Shown piece after piece: positions 1 to 4,999 of a stretch of 5,750 nt of DNA. Every line of letters begins with the position of its first letter. Positions within the stretch are counted from its first letter, which is position 1. Made by a program: the position numbers and the translations under genes. The notes under the pieces are model-generated. The model did no database searches, was not told the origin of the DNA, and was given only the letters and a program-made list of their open reading frames with translations. Location of the stretch: the NCBI GenBank assembly GCA_001919995.1, contig MNIY01000040.1, positions 1 through 5,750 of the forward strand, read 5' to 3'. Origin of the DNA: Ktedonobacter sp. 13_1_20CM_4_53_11 (lineage in GTDB: Bacteria; Chloroflexota; Ktedonobacteria; Ktedonobacterales; Ktedonobacteraceae).

Positions 1-535
1 AGATATGCTGCTCGATCATCTCGCGCGTGACCACCTGGTTAGGGTGATACATCAAGTATTCAAGCAAGGCAAACTCTTTCGGTGTCAGATCGATGAGTTG
101 TCCTTCACGCTCAACGCTGTGGGTGACAGGATCGATCACCAGGTCTTCCAGGGTCAGTCGCCCGGTTTTATAGGGCTGCTGGCGACGTAACAGGGCGCGC
201 AAGCGCGCCAATAATTCGCGCATAGCAAACGGTTTCACCAGGTAATCATCGGCTCCACAATCTAGACCCTGGACTCGATCATCAACGCTATCGCGCGCGG
301 TCAGCAACAGAATCGGGGTATGAACGCGACGGCGGCGCAGGTCACGACAGACCTCCAGCCCATCTTTCCCTGGCAACAAAATATCCAGGATAATCAGGTC
401 ATAGGCCGTCATCTCAGCGAAATCTTGTCCCTCCTGCCCATCGTACGCGCTATCGACGCTATAGCCTTCATGGGCCAGGCTCGACGCCAGTGAACTATTG
501 AGACGATGATTATCTTCAACCACCAGAATGCGCAT
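1..535 (-). CDS. OmpR/PhoB-family response regulator, 3' end cut by window edge
   Basis: Cytoplasmic DNA-binding response regulator of a two-component system; a partner histidine kinase phosphorylates it and it then controls promoters. 178 codons are visible from ATG at 535-533, and the frame is still open at the left edge. Receiver domain, residues 1-118: it starts MRILVVEDN (acidic pair E7, D8), with phosphoacceptor D51 in LIILDILLPGKDG, switch threonine T79 in LLLTARD and K101 in the VKPF motif. The winged-helix output domain begins near residue 125, with LTPKEFALLEYL at 150-161. The recognition helix and wing, about 45-50 residues, lie outside the window. GAGGAA about 10 nt before the ATG is a plausible ribosome site. 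A PHO-box-like repeat and -10 lie upstream, which suggests autoregulation or control by a related regulator. The family assignment is firm. PhoB itself cannot be told from its relatives here, and no kinase gene is in view. Confidence 0.94.
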   Translation of the reverse strand, partial: MRILVVEDNHRLNSSLASSLAHEGYSVDSAYDGQEGQDFAEMTAYDLIILDILLPGKDGLEVCRDLRRRRVHTPILLLTARDSVDDRVQGLDCGADDYLVKPFAMRELLARLRALLRRQQPYKTGRLTLEDLVIDPVTHSVEREGQLIDLTPKEFALLEYLMYHPNQVVTREMIEQHI

Positions 536-552
536 AGGAAAGCTTCCTCATA

Positions 553-584
553 CTGTGCACACTATGCAAACCAGGCATGCACAG
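553..584. promoter_or_regulatory. Inverted repeat CTGTGCA-N18-TGCACAG before the response regulator
   Basis: Perfect 7-bp arms at 553-559 and 578-584 separated by 18 bp, 18 bp upstream of the response-regulator ATG. It lies downstream of the candidate -10 at 630-635, so it would be in the 5' leader. It could be a dimer-binding operator or an RNA stem. Seven-base arms across an 18-base gap can arise by chance, so this is only a candidate. Confidence 0.3.
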
Positions 585-629
585 CTTCAATGGTACAAAC
601 GTTCGGTCGATCTTTGCTCTTCTGGTTCC

Positions 630-666
630 ATTATGGCATATCCAGATGACAATTCAATGACAAAAA
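630..666 (-). promoter_or_regulatory. Candidate promoter with PHO-box-like direct repeat (copy 1)
   Basis: Read on the minus strand, TTGTCAT-TGAA-TTGTCAT occupies 663-646: two identical heptamers with an 11-bp period. A CATAAT hexamer at 635-630 follows after exactly 10 bp. TTGAAT at 657-652 could also serve as a -35 with a 16-bp spacer. The 7-4-7 layout and the sequence resemble the E. coli PHO box (CTGTCAT-N4-CTGTCAT), which normally replaces the -35 and lies about 10 bp before the -10. It points toward the response-regulator gene 95 bp further on. The repeat is seen directly; binding by an OmpR/PhoB-type regulator is inferred. Confidence 0.55.
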
Positions 667-747
667 TGGGCAGAAATGTTCATGTTCCTGTCACCTGCGA
701 CACCAGTACAGTCCTCGCACAGGTATTCCCCTTCTCATTCTCTTTCT

Positions 748-1150
748 TTACTTTTCTGCTTCCTGTTTTGTCGCTGCTGTCAGAACGACGCGCAACTGCT
801 CGGCGAATGCTCTCGGGTGACTCACATAGCCAGCATGATGGCTGGGAAACTCCACTTCCGAATACATATGCCGGTTCGGTGCAAAGTTGGGCGAGCAGAC
901 GGTGAGCATCATCGCTGTGCGTCTCGATGCGCTGCTCTTCCTCTGGGTCGTCGAGCGGACTGCGTGAGTAGCCCCGGCGGTCGTAGCTCACGACTGTGTA
1001 CTGGTCGGCGAGATGGGTGGTGATGCCGTTGAAGCTCGCGGCATCAGCAGTTCCAGCACCGATCATGAGCAAGACTGGGCCTGAGCCGCGCACCTCGTAG
1101 TAGAGGCTCGCTCCAGGTACGCGCAAGGTATCAACCTTGGTGACATTCAT
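748..1150 (-). pseudogene. Alpha/beta hydrolase with internal deletion and frameshift
   Basis: Remnant of an alpha/beta-fold hydrolase of unknown substrate. ATG at 1150-1148 is chosen over the TTG just before it because AAGGAGG lies 6 nt upstream. Residues 1-99 look normal: VPGASLYYEVRGSGPVLLM, then YTVVSYDRRGYSRSP at 51-65, ending AYVFGS at 94-99, just before the expected nucleophile elbow. The next bases, from about 855 down, make sense only in another frame: EFPSHHAGYVSHPRAFAEQL and a stop at 748. This is the usual C-terminus of the family, including its catalytic-histidine region. About 130-150 middle residues with the serine and acid are therefore missing, and the two ends are out of frame. 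The uncorrected frame runs on to 680 with a low-complexity, Lys/Arg/Ser-rich tail. The hydrolase must be inactive. The start signals look intact, so a short product could still be made. Confidence 0.82.
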
Positions 1151-1472
1151 CAAACTCCTCCTTCATTCCTTTTTGATGCGAGTGGAGAGAGGCGGCAGTC
1201 AAAAACCGTCGCCTCAGCCAGAGTCTCGCTCAACGCGTCTCCTCAGAAGACGATTCAGCGCTGGTGATTGCCTGTGCCTGATTCCAGTAAGGAATTTCAT
1301 AGAATTCTTCAAAGGCTGCACTGAGGGCCTTAGATGATCAGAAACACTCCCAGCAAATTATCGAATTTCCACCCATCAAGATGACAATATGATGACAAAA
1401 AGAGACGCGCAAGTTCATGCAGTTGTCATCCGCATAGGCTATACTATGGCTACAGCTCAAAAAGGAGGTTCT
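1151..1472. other. Intergenic region between divergent genes, with regulatory repeat
   Basis: 322 bp without a convincing gene. It separates the leftward hydrolase remnant from the rightward PadR-like gene. The first 225 bp hold only the hydrolase ribosome site (1157-1163) and no recognisable gene. The last 100 bp hold the PHO-box-like copy 2, a further single TTGTCAT at 1423-1429, and TATACT at 1440-1445. An in-frame ATG at 1389 would extend the next gene by 28 residues, but it has no ribosome site and lies inside the repeat. Confidence 0.6.
1366..1401. promoter_or_regulatory. PHO-box-like direct repeat (copy 2) overlapping a possible promoter
   Basis: Positions 1379-1401 read AGATGACAAT, ATG, ATGACAAAAA. 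They match copy 1 (644-666) at 20 of 23 bases, differing only in the three central ones. The heptamers ATGACAA at 1381-1387 and 1392-1398 are 11 bp apart and flank TATGAT (1388-1393), which could be a -10 for the rightward gene with a weak TTTCCA -35 at 1366-1371 (16-bp spacer). In that case a bound protein would block the promoter. Read leftwards, the box has the activating PHO orientation toward the hydrolase remnant, but GATAAT at 1362-1357 is 18 bp away rather than 10. Which gene it serves is unresolved. Confidence 0.5.
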
Positions 1473-1877
1473 ATGTGGCAAATCATCTGCTTATGTTTAC
1501 CTGCGGTAACACCGAGCGAGCGACAACGCTTCTTTGCTCTTTTCAGGAATGCGCTGCATGCCAGCGGTCGCGAGGCGGATGAGATGGATCTCAGTCTGTT
1601 TTTTTTGCATACTCTCTCGTCGCAGGAGGCGCTGACGGTGCTGGAAGAGCGGCTGCACCTGGTAGTGCGGTCTCAGGAACTTATGGGGCAGCAGCGGGCG
1701 ATGGAGAGCGCGCGGGATATCAGGCAATGGGTGATCGATGATCACCTGCGCACCCTGCTGTCTGCCGAACACGAGTGGCTAAAGCGCACCATTGCTCAAT
1801 TGCAAAACGTGCAGCCCGACCAGGAACCGGGCAGCTCTCACGCCACATCTGAGCAAGTATGCTCTGTTTATGATTGA
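1473..1877 (+). CDS. Small protein resembling the C-terminal domain of PadR regulators
   Basis: 134 residues, predicted cytoplasmic and mostly helical. ATG 1473 is chosen because AAAGGAGG ends 4 nt before it; upstream ATGs at 1389 and 1446 lack ribosome sites. The stretch DLSLFFLHTLSSQEALTVLEERL (about 42-64) resembles the start of the PadR/Vir C-terminal dimerisation helices, and the segment ending LLSAEHEWLKRTIAQL (about 97-112) their last helix. The PadR N-terminal winged helix that binds DNA is absent, and none is visible in any frame upstream. The acidic, Ser/Thr-rich tail looks disordered. It could be a truncated regulator with a new start, a partner that forms mixed dimers, or an unrelated helical protein. 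It probably shares a transcript with the membrane protein 35 bp downstream. PadR regulators often sit before membrane-protein genes, which fits, but the assignment is from motif shape only. Confidence 0.55.
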   Translation: MWQIICLCLPAVTPSERQRFFALFRNALHASGREADEMDLSLFFLHTLSSQEALTVLEERLHLVVRSQELMGQQRAMESARDIRQWVIDDHLRTLLSAEHEWLKRTIAQLQNVQPDQEPGSSHATSEQVCSVYD

Positions 1878-1912
1878 TTGCTGTATCATTTTACACGAAG
1901 AAAGGAACACGT

Positions 1913-2347
1913 ATGCAAGTCTCTTCTCAACGCGCGCCTGCTCGGCGCTGGGCGCAGAATCTCTACCTGGTGTTGGCCAGCCTGGTACTGCTGGGCATCT
2001 TTCTGCAGGGCTTTCTGATCGGAGCCTTTCTTTTTGGGGGCGCAGTCTGGGGCCGGGATGCCCATAGCCTCCTGGGATTGGTGCTGCTTGTACTGTCGCT
2101 GCTGCTGGCGCTGGCGGGGCTGCTGGCGCAAGTGTCCAGCTGGATGAAAATTTGGGGGTTCCTACTTTTTGTGCTGGTCCTTATTCAGATAGTTCTGGGC
2201 TCTCTTGGCGACAGCGCTCCGCTGCTAGCCGCGCTGCACCCGGCCAACGCGATGCTATTGTTTGGCCTGAGTTTGTACCTGATCTTTCGGATCCGGCAGG
2301 TGATGGATGCGAGCCAACGACTGAGTTCGGGCGAAGGACAAGCCTGA
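1913..2347 (+). CDS. Four-helix membrane protein, DUF6220-like
   Basis: 144-residue integral membrane protein of unknown role. ATG 1913 is chosen because AAGGA ends 6 nt before it; a TTG at 1874 would overlap the previous gene and has no ribosome site. After a short basic N-terminus (RAPARRW) come four hydrophobic segments at about 17-45, 51-72, 80-98 and 104-125, ending in a polar tail. H51 opens helix 2 in the setting GRDAHSLLG, and H109 opens helix 4 as LHPANA. This spacing and the HPANA motif match my memory of the DUF6220 family. Paired helix-end histidines are also seen in small four-helix cytochromes, so haem binding is possible but unproven. The 35-bp gap to the PadR-like gene suggests one transcript. 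No signal peptide beyond helix 1 is evident. Confidence 0.75.
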   Translation: MQVSSQRAPARRWAQNLYLVLASLVLLGIFLQGFLIGAFLFGGAVWGRDAHSLLGLVLLVLSLLLALAGLLAQVSSWMKIWGFLLFVLVLIQIVLGSLGDSAPLLAALHPANAMLLFGLSLYLIFRIRQVMDASQRLSSGEGQA

Positions 2348-2713
2348 AGACGAACTTGCCCGCCTTATTCGCGCCAGTGGCAAACCCTACGCTAAACAGG
2401 TCATCGCCATGTATCGACATCGACACATAGCACCTGTTGGCACTCATCCCTGGCAGCGCACTCCGCTCATTTATGCAAATGAACAACATCATCCGGCCCT
2501 CCCGTAGGGGGCCGATTTATCGCGCCCACAGCCGATTCATCGGCCCTCGGGAGATGTTCCTCTATCCAGATGATTGTGTTGAAACCGACCTGAAGGATGC
2601 TTGACACATGTTGATAGCATCCCTTGCAAAAAATTGTTAGCTGAGAGAAGGTCCCCTCGCCATATGATGTTTGAAAAGGACCACGACATGTGGGGCACGA
2701 TACCCGTAGGCGG
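2348..2713. other. Convergent interval with palindromic repeats and weak coding signals
   Basis: 366 bp between the rightward membrane-protein gene and the leftward intact hydrolase. It holds the palindromic repeats at 2491-2550 and most of a leftward zinc-ribbon-like frame (2467-2778). A rightward frame at 2325-2504 (60 codons, no start before ATG 2409) also stays open. No classical GC-stem plus T-run terminator is seen for either gene, though the palindromes may serve. Confidence 0.5.
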
Positions 2714-2778
2714 TCAGCGGCTTTCGCATTCCTCCACCCGATCCAGCCACTCGCGTATGAGGGCGTGGCAGAGTCCAT
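2467..2778 (-). CDS. Possible zinc-ribbon small protein, start unresolved
   Basis: This frame ends at TGA 2467-2469. Once past the hydrolase stop it reads VSCPTCRGPFQ, then TIFCKGCYQHVSSILQVGF: two CxxC pairs at residues 28/31 and 51/54 (counting from ATG 2778), 19 residues apart. That is a plausible zinc knuckle or ribbon. The only in-frame ATG (2778) lies 65 bp inside the hydrolase gene and has no good ribosome site, so its first ~25 residues look like antiframe reading of hydrolase DNA. A second ATG in another frame overlaps the hydrolase stop (reads MRKPLTAYGY) and would need a frameshift to join. The last ~25 residues run through the palindromic repeats and may not be native. It could be a translationally coupled small protein, a gene fragment or chance. 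The function is unknown; zinc binding is inferred from the cysteines alone. Confidence 0.33.
   Translation of the reverse strand: MDSATPSYASGWIGWRNAKAADRLRVSCPTCRGPFQTSYGEGTFSQLTIFCKGCYQHVSSILQVGFNTIIWIEEHLPRADESAVGAINRPPTGGPDDVVHLHK
2491..2550. repeat. Tandem palindromic repeats with CGAT-TY-ATCG core
   Basis: GCCGATTTATCG at 2511-2522 and GCCGATTCATCG at 2531-2542 start exactly 20 bp apart. The first can pair GGGC-CGAT (2509-2516) with ATCG-GCCC (2519-2527, one unpaired C at 2523). The second pairs GCCGAT with ATCGGC (2531-2544) perfectly. A degenerate arm, CCGGCCCTCCCG at 2493-2504, precedes them. The same 12-mer GCCGATTTATCG recurs at 3888-3899. It looks like a dispersed intergenic palindrome family rather than CRISPR, because spacers are too short and there are too few units. 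Confidence 0.55.
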
Positions 2779-3535
2779 CCTGTTCGATATTCACAAAATG
2801 TCCGGCCCGATCGAGCACAGCGAACGTCGCTCTGGGGTAGTTGTCCAGCAGATCCCAGGCGTCCCGGTATCCACAGAGGTGGTCTTGTCGTGCGGTCAGA
2901 ATGAGCGTGGGGCCACCAAAGAAGGTGGGCTGTGTGTCCACTTCGAAGGAAGAGGGGCCGGCCGCCTCCAGTCGCGCGTTGAAGGTGTGGTCGGCTCTCT
3001 GGACCTCCGCCAACACGTCGCGTACCGCCTCGACCACCGTGGGGCTCTGCACCACGACGAGGCCCTCGACGAGCTGTGCCTCGTCCGGCTCTAACCTGGC
3101 CAGAAGCTGTGGGTTTTCCACAAGCGTGGTTCTGGGTGGGAGATGGACCTGTGAGGGGTCTGCCTTCACCTGAGGTGCACACAGCAGCACGCCATCGATC
3201 GACGCTGCTCTGCGGGAGACCACGCCACGGGCCAGGTACCCACCATAGGACAGGCCTGCGAGCACGAAGCGTTGACCGGGGATGACCGTGTCGATGAACG
3301 CCAGCACCACGTCGAGCATCTGATCGTGCGTGGCCAGACGGTCCACGCTCGGGGTGAGCCCCGTGCCGGGCAAGTCAGGATAAATGCGCAGCCAGCCGTC
3401 CCGCTGCGTGAAGAGGGGTTCCATGAACCGTTCCATAATGTGATGATCGCTTGGCCGCCCAGGCAACATCACGATGGGCCGGCCGGTGCCGTAGGTTTCA
3501 TAGAAGATCGCGAGATCTCCGAGGTCACATTTCAT
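2714..3535 (-). CDS. Alpha/beta hydrolase, intact
   Basis: 273-residue soluble alpha/beta-fold hydrolase, probably an esterase, lipase or similar; the substrate cannot be told. ATG 3535 is preceded by GGAGG with a 9-nt spacer. The N-terminus has the usual first strands (LAIFYETYGTGRPIVMLPG, 8-26), with PGRPSDHH in place of the common HG oxyanion motif. DLPGTGLT follows at 54-61, then the nucleophile S96 in AGLSYGGYLARG. A variable cap spans about 118-205. The likely acid is D218 in LTARQDH and the histidine is H246 in RAGHFVNIEQDG. The length is normal for the family, so the triad is complete. It converges on the membrane-protein gene and diverges from the E2-like gene. An inverted repeat about 30 bp upstream of the start could be an operator. 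It is not a close copy of the damaged hydrolase at 748-1150: the N-terminal sequences differ clearly. Confidence 0.92.
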   Translation of the reverse strand: MKCDLGDLAIFYETYGTGRPIVMLPGRPSDHHIMERFMEPLFTQRDGWLRIYPDLPGTGLTPSVDRLATHDQMLDVVLAFIDTVIPGQRFVLAGLSYGGYLARGVVSRRAASIDGVLLCAPQVKADPSQVHLPPRTTLVENPQLLARLEPDEAQLVEGLVVVQSPTVVEAVRDVLAEVQRADHTFNARLEAAGPSSFEVDTQPTFFGGPTLILTARQDHLCGYRDAWDLLDNYPRATFAVLDRAGHFVNIEQDGLCHALIREWLDRVEECESR

Positions 3536-3565
3536 GTGCTGATACCTCCGTTCATGTGCAAGATG

Positions 3566-3597
3566 TCTGTGCTAGACAAGCAACAGTGTAGCACAGA
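3566..3597. promoter_or_regulatory. Inverted repeat TCTGTGCTA-N14-TAGCACAGA, candidate operator
   Basis: Perfect 9-bp arms at 3566-3574 and 3589-3597 with a 14-bp spacer, 31-62 bp upstream of the intact hydrolase ATG. The position suits a repressor site for that gene. It shares the CTGTGC...GCACAG outline with the repeat at 553-584, though the spacers differ by 2 bp. Nine-base perfect arms are better evidence than the copy upstream of the response regulator. Confidence 0.45.
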
Positions 3598-3604
3598 AGG
3601 AGGG

Positions 3605-3639
3605 ACAAAACTTCTCGGATCTTGCGCTGAAGTTTTTGT
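3605..3639. other. AT-rich stem-loop between divergent genes
   Basis: AAAACTTC (3607-3614) pairs with GAAGTTTT (3629-3636). The stem extends to 10 bp if one T is bulged, with a 14-base loop and T-rich flanks. It could act as a weak terminator or a binding site. The stem is too AT-rich for a typical intrinsic terminator and there is no gene end beside it. Confidence 0.3.
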
Positions 3640-3885
3640 TCAATTGGACTGGCCACACCTCGCCGTATCATGCTTGACCTCTTTGGGCAGAAAAATGGGA
3701 GCCACATCAGGGATGCAAAGCCGCCTGTTGCTCACCCTCCCTCGGACCCACCTTGCTCACCTGTGATGGCTCTGTGAGAGTGCAGCCCACTTTTGTGATG
3801 TCCTCGTAACATCCATGCATTACACTTCATACTGGAAAGGTCTGTTACAAATGCTGATGGGTACGACGAAGTGAAGAAGTGTAGA

Positions 3886-3904
3886 GTGCCGATTTATCGA
3901 GCAC
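3886..3904. repeat. Second copy of the CGATTTATCG palindrome
   Basis: GTGC-CGAT-TT-ATCG-A-GCAC. It contains the same GCCGATTTATCG 12-mer as 2511-2522. As there, the outer arms pair after one unpaired base, but here they are GTGC/GCAC rather than GGGC/GCCC. It lies 37 bp before the E2-like ATG, probably in the promoter or leader. Confidence 0.5.
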
Positions 3905-3941
3905 GTACTGAACGTCTTGTCCCATCAGAGGGAGAGAGAGA

Positions 3942-4784
3942 ATGAAACAGCAGCACGCCGATTACCAGGTGGTCCCGTATCCGAAGATGCGGCGCCTGGA
4001 AGCGATCGCGTATCGTTCCGTCCAACACAAGCCCATGATCCACGGCTTGCTCGAAGTCGATGTGACCAGGGCGCGCGCGTTCCTACGGAAGCACAAAGCG
4101 ATCACTGGAGAGTCCCTGTCGTTCACAGCGTTCCTCATCGCCTGCCTGGCAAAGGCCGTCGATGAGCACAAAGCCGTGCAGGCCTATCGCAAAGGCAGCA
4201 AGCGCCTCATCCTGTTTGATGAGGTGGACGTATATACCCCGATTGAGCGTAACGTGGCTGGCCAGAAGCAACTCATTCCCTACATCATCCGAGCAGCCAA
4301 TCGCAAGACCTTTCGTGAGATTCATCACGAGATCAGAGCAGCCCAGGTGCAGGACGTGGCAAAAGCCTGGGAGGGGTTCAAAGCTATCCACTGGCCCTGG
4401 CTGCTGTTGCTCTCAGCCTTTCGGGTGATGGTGTGGATGGGGGAAAGGTCTCCCCAGGTGTGGAAGAAGTACAGGGGGACGGTGGGCATCACAGCAGTGG
4501 GGATGTTTGGGAAAGGGGCTGGATGGGGAATTCCTCTCCCCTCCCATTCCCTCTGGATGACGGTGGGCGGCATTGGTGAGAAGCCGGGGGTCGTTGACGG
4601 GTACATCGCCATCCGCGAATATCTGAGCCTGACGATCAGCTTTGATCACGAGACGATCGATGGCGCTCCGGCAGTACGCTTCACCCAGCGGTTGAAAGAA
4701 CTGATTGAGGGCGGCTATGGTCTCGACGACTCTCGGGTCAGCCGGACTCCCGGTGATGGTCTGGATTGCTGGCGGTTTGTTTGA
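3942..4784 (+). CDS. 2-oxoacid dehydrogenase E2-type acyltransferase, no lipoyl domain, altered C-terminus
   Basis: Cytoplasmic acyltransferase fold shared by the catalytic domain of dihydrolipoamide acyltransferases and chloramphenicol acetyltransferase. ATG 3942 has GAGGGAG about 7 nt upstream. The whole protein is the catalytic domain: GESLSFTAFLIACLAKAV at 56-73, EVDVYTPIERNV at 94-105, GTVGITAVGMFGKGAGWG at 179-196, TVGGIGEKPGVVDG at 207-220, and the active-site HxxxDG as HETIDG (H236, D240) at 236-241. No lipoyl or E1/E3-binding domain precedes it, so it may act on free CoA thioesters; the substrate is unknown. An unusual hydrophobic, Trp-rich segment (151-167) could touch a membrane. 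The true family sequence seems to end near residue 261-264 (GYGLDDS). The last ~16 residues are antiframe reading of a carboxylesterase remnant, so the native stop has been lost. The core is intact and probably folds. Confidence 0.85.
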   Translation: MKQQHADYQVVPYPKMRRLEAIAYRSVQHKPMIHGLLEVDVTRARAFLRKHKAITGESLSFTAFLIACLAKAVDEHKAVQAYRKGSKRLILFDEVDVYTPIERNVAGQKQLIPYIIRAANRKTFREIHHEIRAAQVQDVAKAWEGFKAIHWPWLLLLSAFRVMVWMGERSPQVWKKYRGTVGITAVGMFGKGAGWGIPLPSHSLWMTVGGIGEKPGVVDGYIAIREYLSLTISFDHETIDGAPAVRFTQRLKELIEGGYGLDDSRVSRTPGDGLDCWRFV

Positions 4785-4965
4785 GTATCACGGAACTGGT
4801 GCGTCGCCCTGGTATGACGACAGTCGTTTCGCCCGCGATGGCATCGTCTGCGTGACCATCAACTATCGGGTCGGGGCCGAGGGCTTCCTCTCTCTGGGCA
4901 AGGGAAACGCGGTCGTAGACGATCCTCGATCCGCGGAGCGGGCACTGTGGGAAGGTCTGCGTTAG
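4732..4965 (+). pseudogene. Carboxylesterase type B remnant, both ends kept, middle missing
   Basis: Frame 4732-4965 reads GSAGLPVMVWIAGGLFEYHG, then SPWYDDSRFARDGIVCVTINYRVGAEGFLSLG, which is the N-terminal oxyanion and strand region of PnbA-like carboxylesterases. The family HGGG motif has become AGGL. Right after GKGNA the frame continues VVDDPRSAERALWEGLR and stops, which matches how these enzymes end. About 350-400 residues are absent, including the GESAG nucleophile serine, glutamate and histidine, and this deletion kept the frame. The esterase's own first ~90 residues are also missing: the fragment begins inside the 3' end of the E2-like gene, in a different frame. It has no start of its own and cannot be a working esterase. 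Confidence 0.78.
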
Positions 4966-4999
4966 CTTCTGCCACCGCTGGATATCCTTCATATGACGA

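Larger units (their letters stand above)
3536..3941. other. Divergent intergenic region (hydrolase / E2-like gene)
   Basis: 406 bp with no convincing gene. Besides the inverted repeats and palindrome listed separately, it has a 9-bp direct repeat TTGCTCACC at 3728-3736 and 3753-3761. Possible -10 sequences for the rightward gene (TACACT at 3821-3826) lack a matching -35 at the usual distance, so I do not call a promoter. Confidence 0.5.

Noticed and set aside
528..905. Long rightward open frame across the response-regulator promoter
   Set aside because: It overlaps the PHO-box-like promoter and the hydrolase remnant; its translation is low-complexity with no family resemblance.
1389..1472. 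N-terminal extension of the PadR-like protein from ATG 1389
   Set aside because: That ATG lies inside the direct repeat with no ribosome site, while ATG 1473 has AAAGGAGG directly upstream; the extension carries no winged-helix sequence.
2491..2550. CRISPR-like array suggested by the 20-bp spacing of palindromes
   Set aside because: Only two clear units, about 8 bp between the repeated cores, and no cas-like gene nearby.
2637..3182. 181-codon leftward frame rich in Arg, Gly and Pro
   Set aside because: Antiframe shadow of the intact hydrolase in GC-rich DNA; the hydrolase frame has a full catalytic triad.
3272..3766. 164-codon rightward frame running out of the hydrolase into the intergenic region
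   Set aside because: Antisense to the hydrolase 5' end and reads through the inverted repeats; no ribosome site and no recognisable domain.
3793..3826. Sigma-70 promoter TTGTGA...TACACT before the E2-like gene
   Set aside because: The spacer is 22 bp; with a 17-bp spacer the -10 would be TGCATT, which is too weak to call.
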